The notes beneath the pieces were generated by a model. That model was not told the origin of the DNA and did not search any database. It saw only the letters and a list, made by a program, of their open reading frames with translations. Shown one piece after another: positions 62,380 to 64,000 of a DNA stretch of 64,000 nt; the first letter of the stretch is position 1; every line of letters begins with the position of its first letter. A program made the translations under genes and the position numbers. The stretch comes from Sphagnum compactum. Taxonomy: Eukaryota > Bryophyta > Sphagnopsida > Sphagnales. The stretch covers positions 28,324,213 through 28,388,212 of the forward strand of contig OZ234493.1 in the NCBI GenBank assembly GCA_965153455.1, given 5' to 3'.

Positions 62380-64000
62380 ACTATACTAGCATGCGCTTAC
62401 ACTGCTGACTTAGCATCATGCAATGAAATAGCCCCATAATTATCTTCCATCGAATTTAGCTTTATGAACTTCATTAATTTCAAATATTATATGAAATATG
62501 ACACATCTCAATGTGTACATATCGATTGAGTTGCATTTATGTAAAGAGTTAAGTCATTAACATACATCAAATGTGGTTAGCCCAAGACTTAAAAGGCTGA
62601 ATCCAATAGTATGCCAATGGCCGTGTTTTACTATACAACTCCAAAGGTAATAACTAAACCTAGACCCTAAAACCCTAAACCTAGAAAAAGGAAAAACCTA
62701 CTAGAATTCCATGTTATACAAGTTTTGTACCACTTAAGACCCCTTGAATAATAATAGCTTTCAATATCCTATATAGAAAACATAAGGGTTTTTGGAAACA
62801 TGATATCACTTCCAAATGGGATTGGCATCATAGATGGTTGAATAAATATTTACCCATGTTTTCCAACATTGCTGTTGACTTGTTTTTATGGAATTCAAAT
62901 TTTCATTGGGACAAGTGCATTTCATACACATTTGGTTCAAATGTCAAATTTGGAATGTAAGGTATAATGACCTTAGCCATGTGTACAAGTCATGCAGCGA
63001 CAGCATAGCTATTCCAAAAGATAAACATGAATGTTTGTGTGGCCTCTTAGCCCTCCCTTTCATCAAACTTTTATTTACTAGCAAGATTTTGTCACAAAGA
63101 ATTTTTCAAAAAAAATTAAAAATGAAGTAATCTTGGAGAAAATAATAGTAAACATTGATAGATTTTTACATTTGGTTTTCAATGTGTAGCCATGAATATG
63201 TAAAGTTGATTAAATATTTAATATGTATTTAATTGATTTTGGATTAAACTATTAATTTTGGACTTTTCAAATTTGGTGATTAGGATCAAGTTTTCTGAAC
63301 AAAACATTAAAAATATTTTTTGTTGGAGGATCATTTAATGAGGCAAGAACATTATTAATATTTATTGTAGTATGGTATGGCAGTCCCCAAATTAAAGTTT
63401 ATTTTCAAATTTTCAATCTTCAAATGATCATTTATTAATTTTGAACTTTTCAAAAGTTTGAAATTAATTAAATACATGATAAATTTTATATTTCATATTT
63501 GGTTTGTAATTAGATTTAGCTAAATGTTTTTAAGGATGATCATCATTTTTCATACATCTTCTTAAAGATGATTGCCACTTACGCTGCATTTGTTTTTAAT
63601 TCCAAAAAAAAACACTACCCTTCATCGCTAAAGCCCATCATCTATCAAAAAGTCTATCAAAATATTGACATCACACATGCGAAACCAATCTTTGAATTAA
63701 TTTTTCATATTACATGCAATTATTGAACTAACAAAACCAATTAGACTTGGCACTTAAAGCCAAGTCAAAAAAATTTAAGTTGCATCAAAAAAGTTTTCAC
63801 ACCATCATTCTTTTATACTTTTAAAAAAAAACACTTTTTACTAGTCTTATTTCTCCATACACATGGGTATAAACAAAACGATTTTAACAATTCTAAATAT
63901 ATGGTGGTCTAAAGTATCATATTTTAAAATATTTGAGACCTATTTTATTCGTTCAAATTTATGAGAATAAAAATATAAAATACAATGAAAGATTTTGTTT
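62380..64000. other. No gene recognised; family C fragment at about 63480-63600
   Basis: AT-rich. The 80-codon frame at 62888-63130 has no support. At 63480-63600, AGATTTAGCTAAATG and GATGATTGCCACTTACG resemble family C in minus orientation. Confidence 0.5.

Overview
The window is nuclear DNA of a land plant. It is AT-rich and gene-poor, with intron-rich genes using GT-AG splice sites, short TTTAGGG (Arabidopsis-type) telomere motifs scattered through it, many dispersed and tandem repeats, and one decayed plant Ty3/gypsy element. The protein sequences would suit a fern or another seed-free vascular plant, but I cannot place the species by reading alone. About 8 kb of the 64 kb is gene-coding span that I can support.

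Five protein genes were resolved to exon level; four of the five have two convincing ends. (A) 11354-14633, + strand: a large, mostly disordered, probably dual-acylated protein with an MGLCAS start that I do not recognise. (B) 17331-20209, - strand: a 540-residue group A bZIP transcription factor of the AREB/ABF/ABI5 type with domains C1-C3, bZIP and C4, in five coding exons. (C) 38823-42948, + strand: a 324-residue membrane-anchored short-chain dehydrogenase/reductase of the plant DHRS7-like kind, in twelve exons. (D) 45536-46258, - strand: nuclear transport factor 2, 123 residues in two exons. (E) 59837-61874, + strand: a 401-residue protein with a basic, organelle-targeting-like N-terminus and no recognised domain, in three exons. 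A and B are convergent, and so are C and D.

Layout: 1-9.9 kb holds repeats (a 100-bp array, telomere-derived repeats, dispersed families, a 43-bp minisatellite). 9.9-14.6 kb is gene A with its leader. 14.6-17.3 kb is the gap between A and B. 17.3-21.5 kb is the bZIP gene with leader and promoter. 21.5-38.8 kb is gene-free but holds three small GC-richer islands with G-box/ABRE sites (24.3, 26.1 and 30.4 kb). 38.8-46.4 kb holds the SDR and NTF2 genes. 48.5-56.6 kb is a Ty3/gypsy element broken inside reverse transcriptase, its two halves in opposite orientations. 57.9-59.0 kb is repeats. 59.8-61.9 kb is gene E. The rest is low-complexity DNA.

The genes do not form a pathway. The most interesting structural points are the ABRE islands lying upstream of an ABRE-binding-type bZIP gene, a perfect 29-bp foldback inside that gene's intron, a duplicated exon in the SDR gene, an inversion that would explain the split retroelement, and a telomere motif that replaces the middle of one unit of a tandem repeat.
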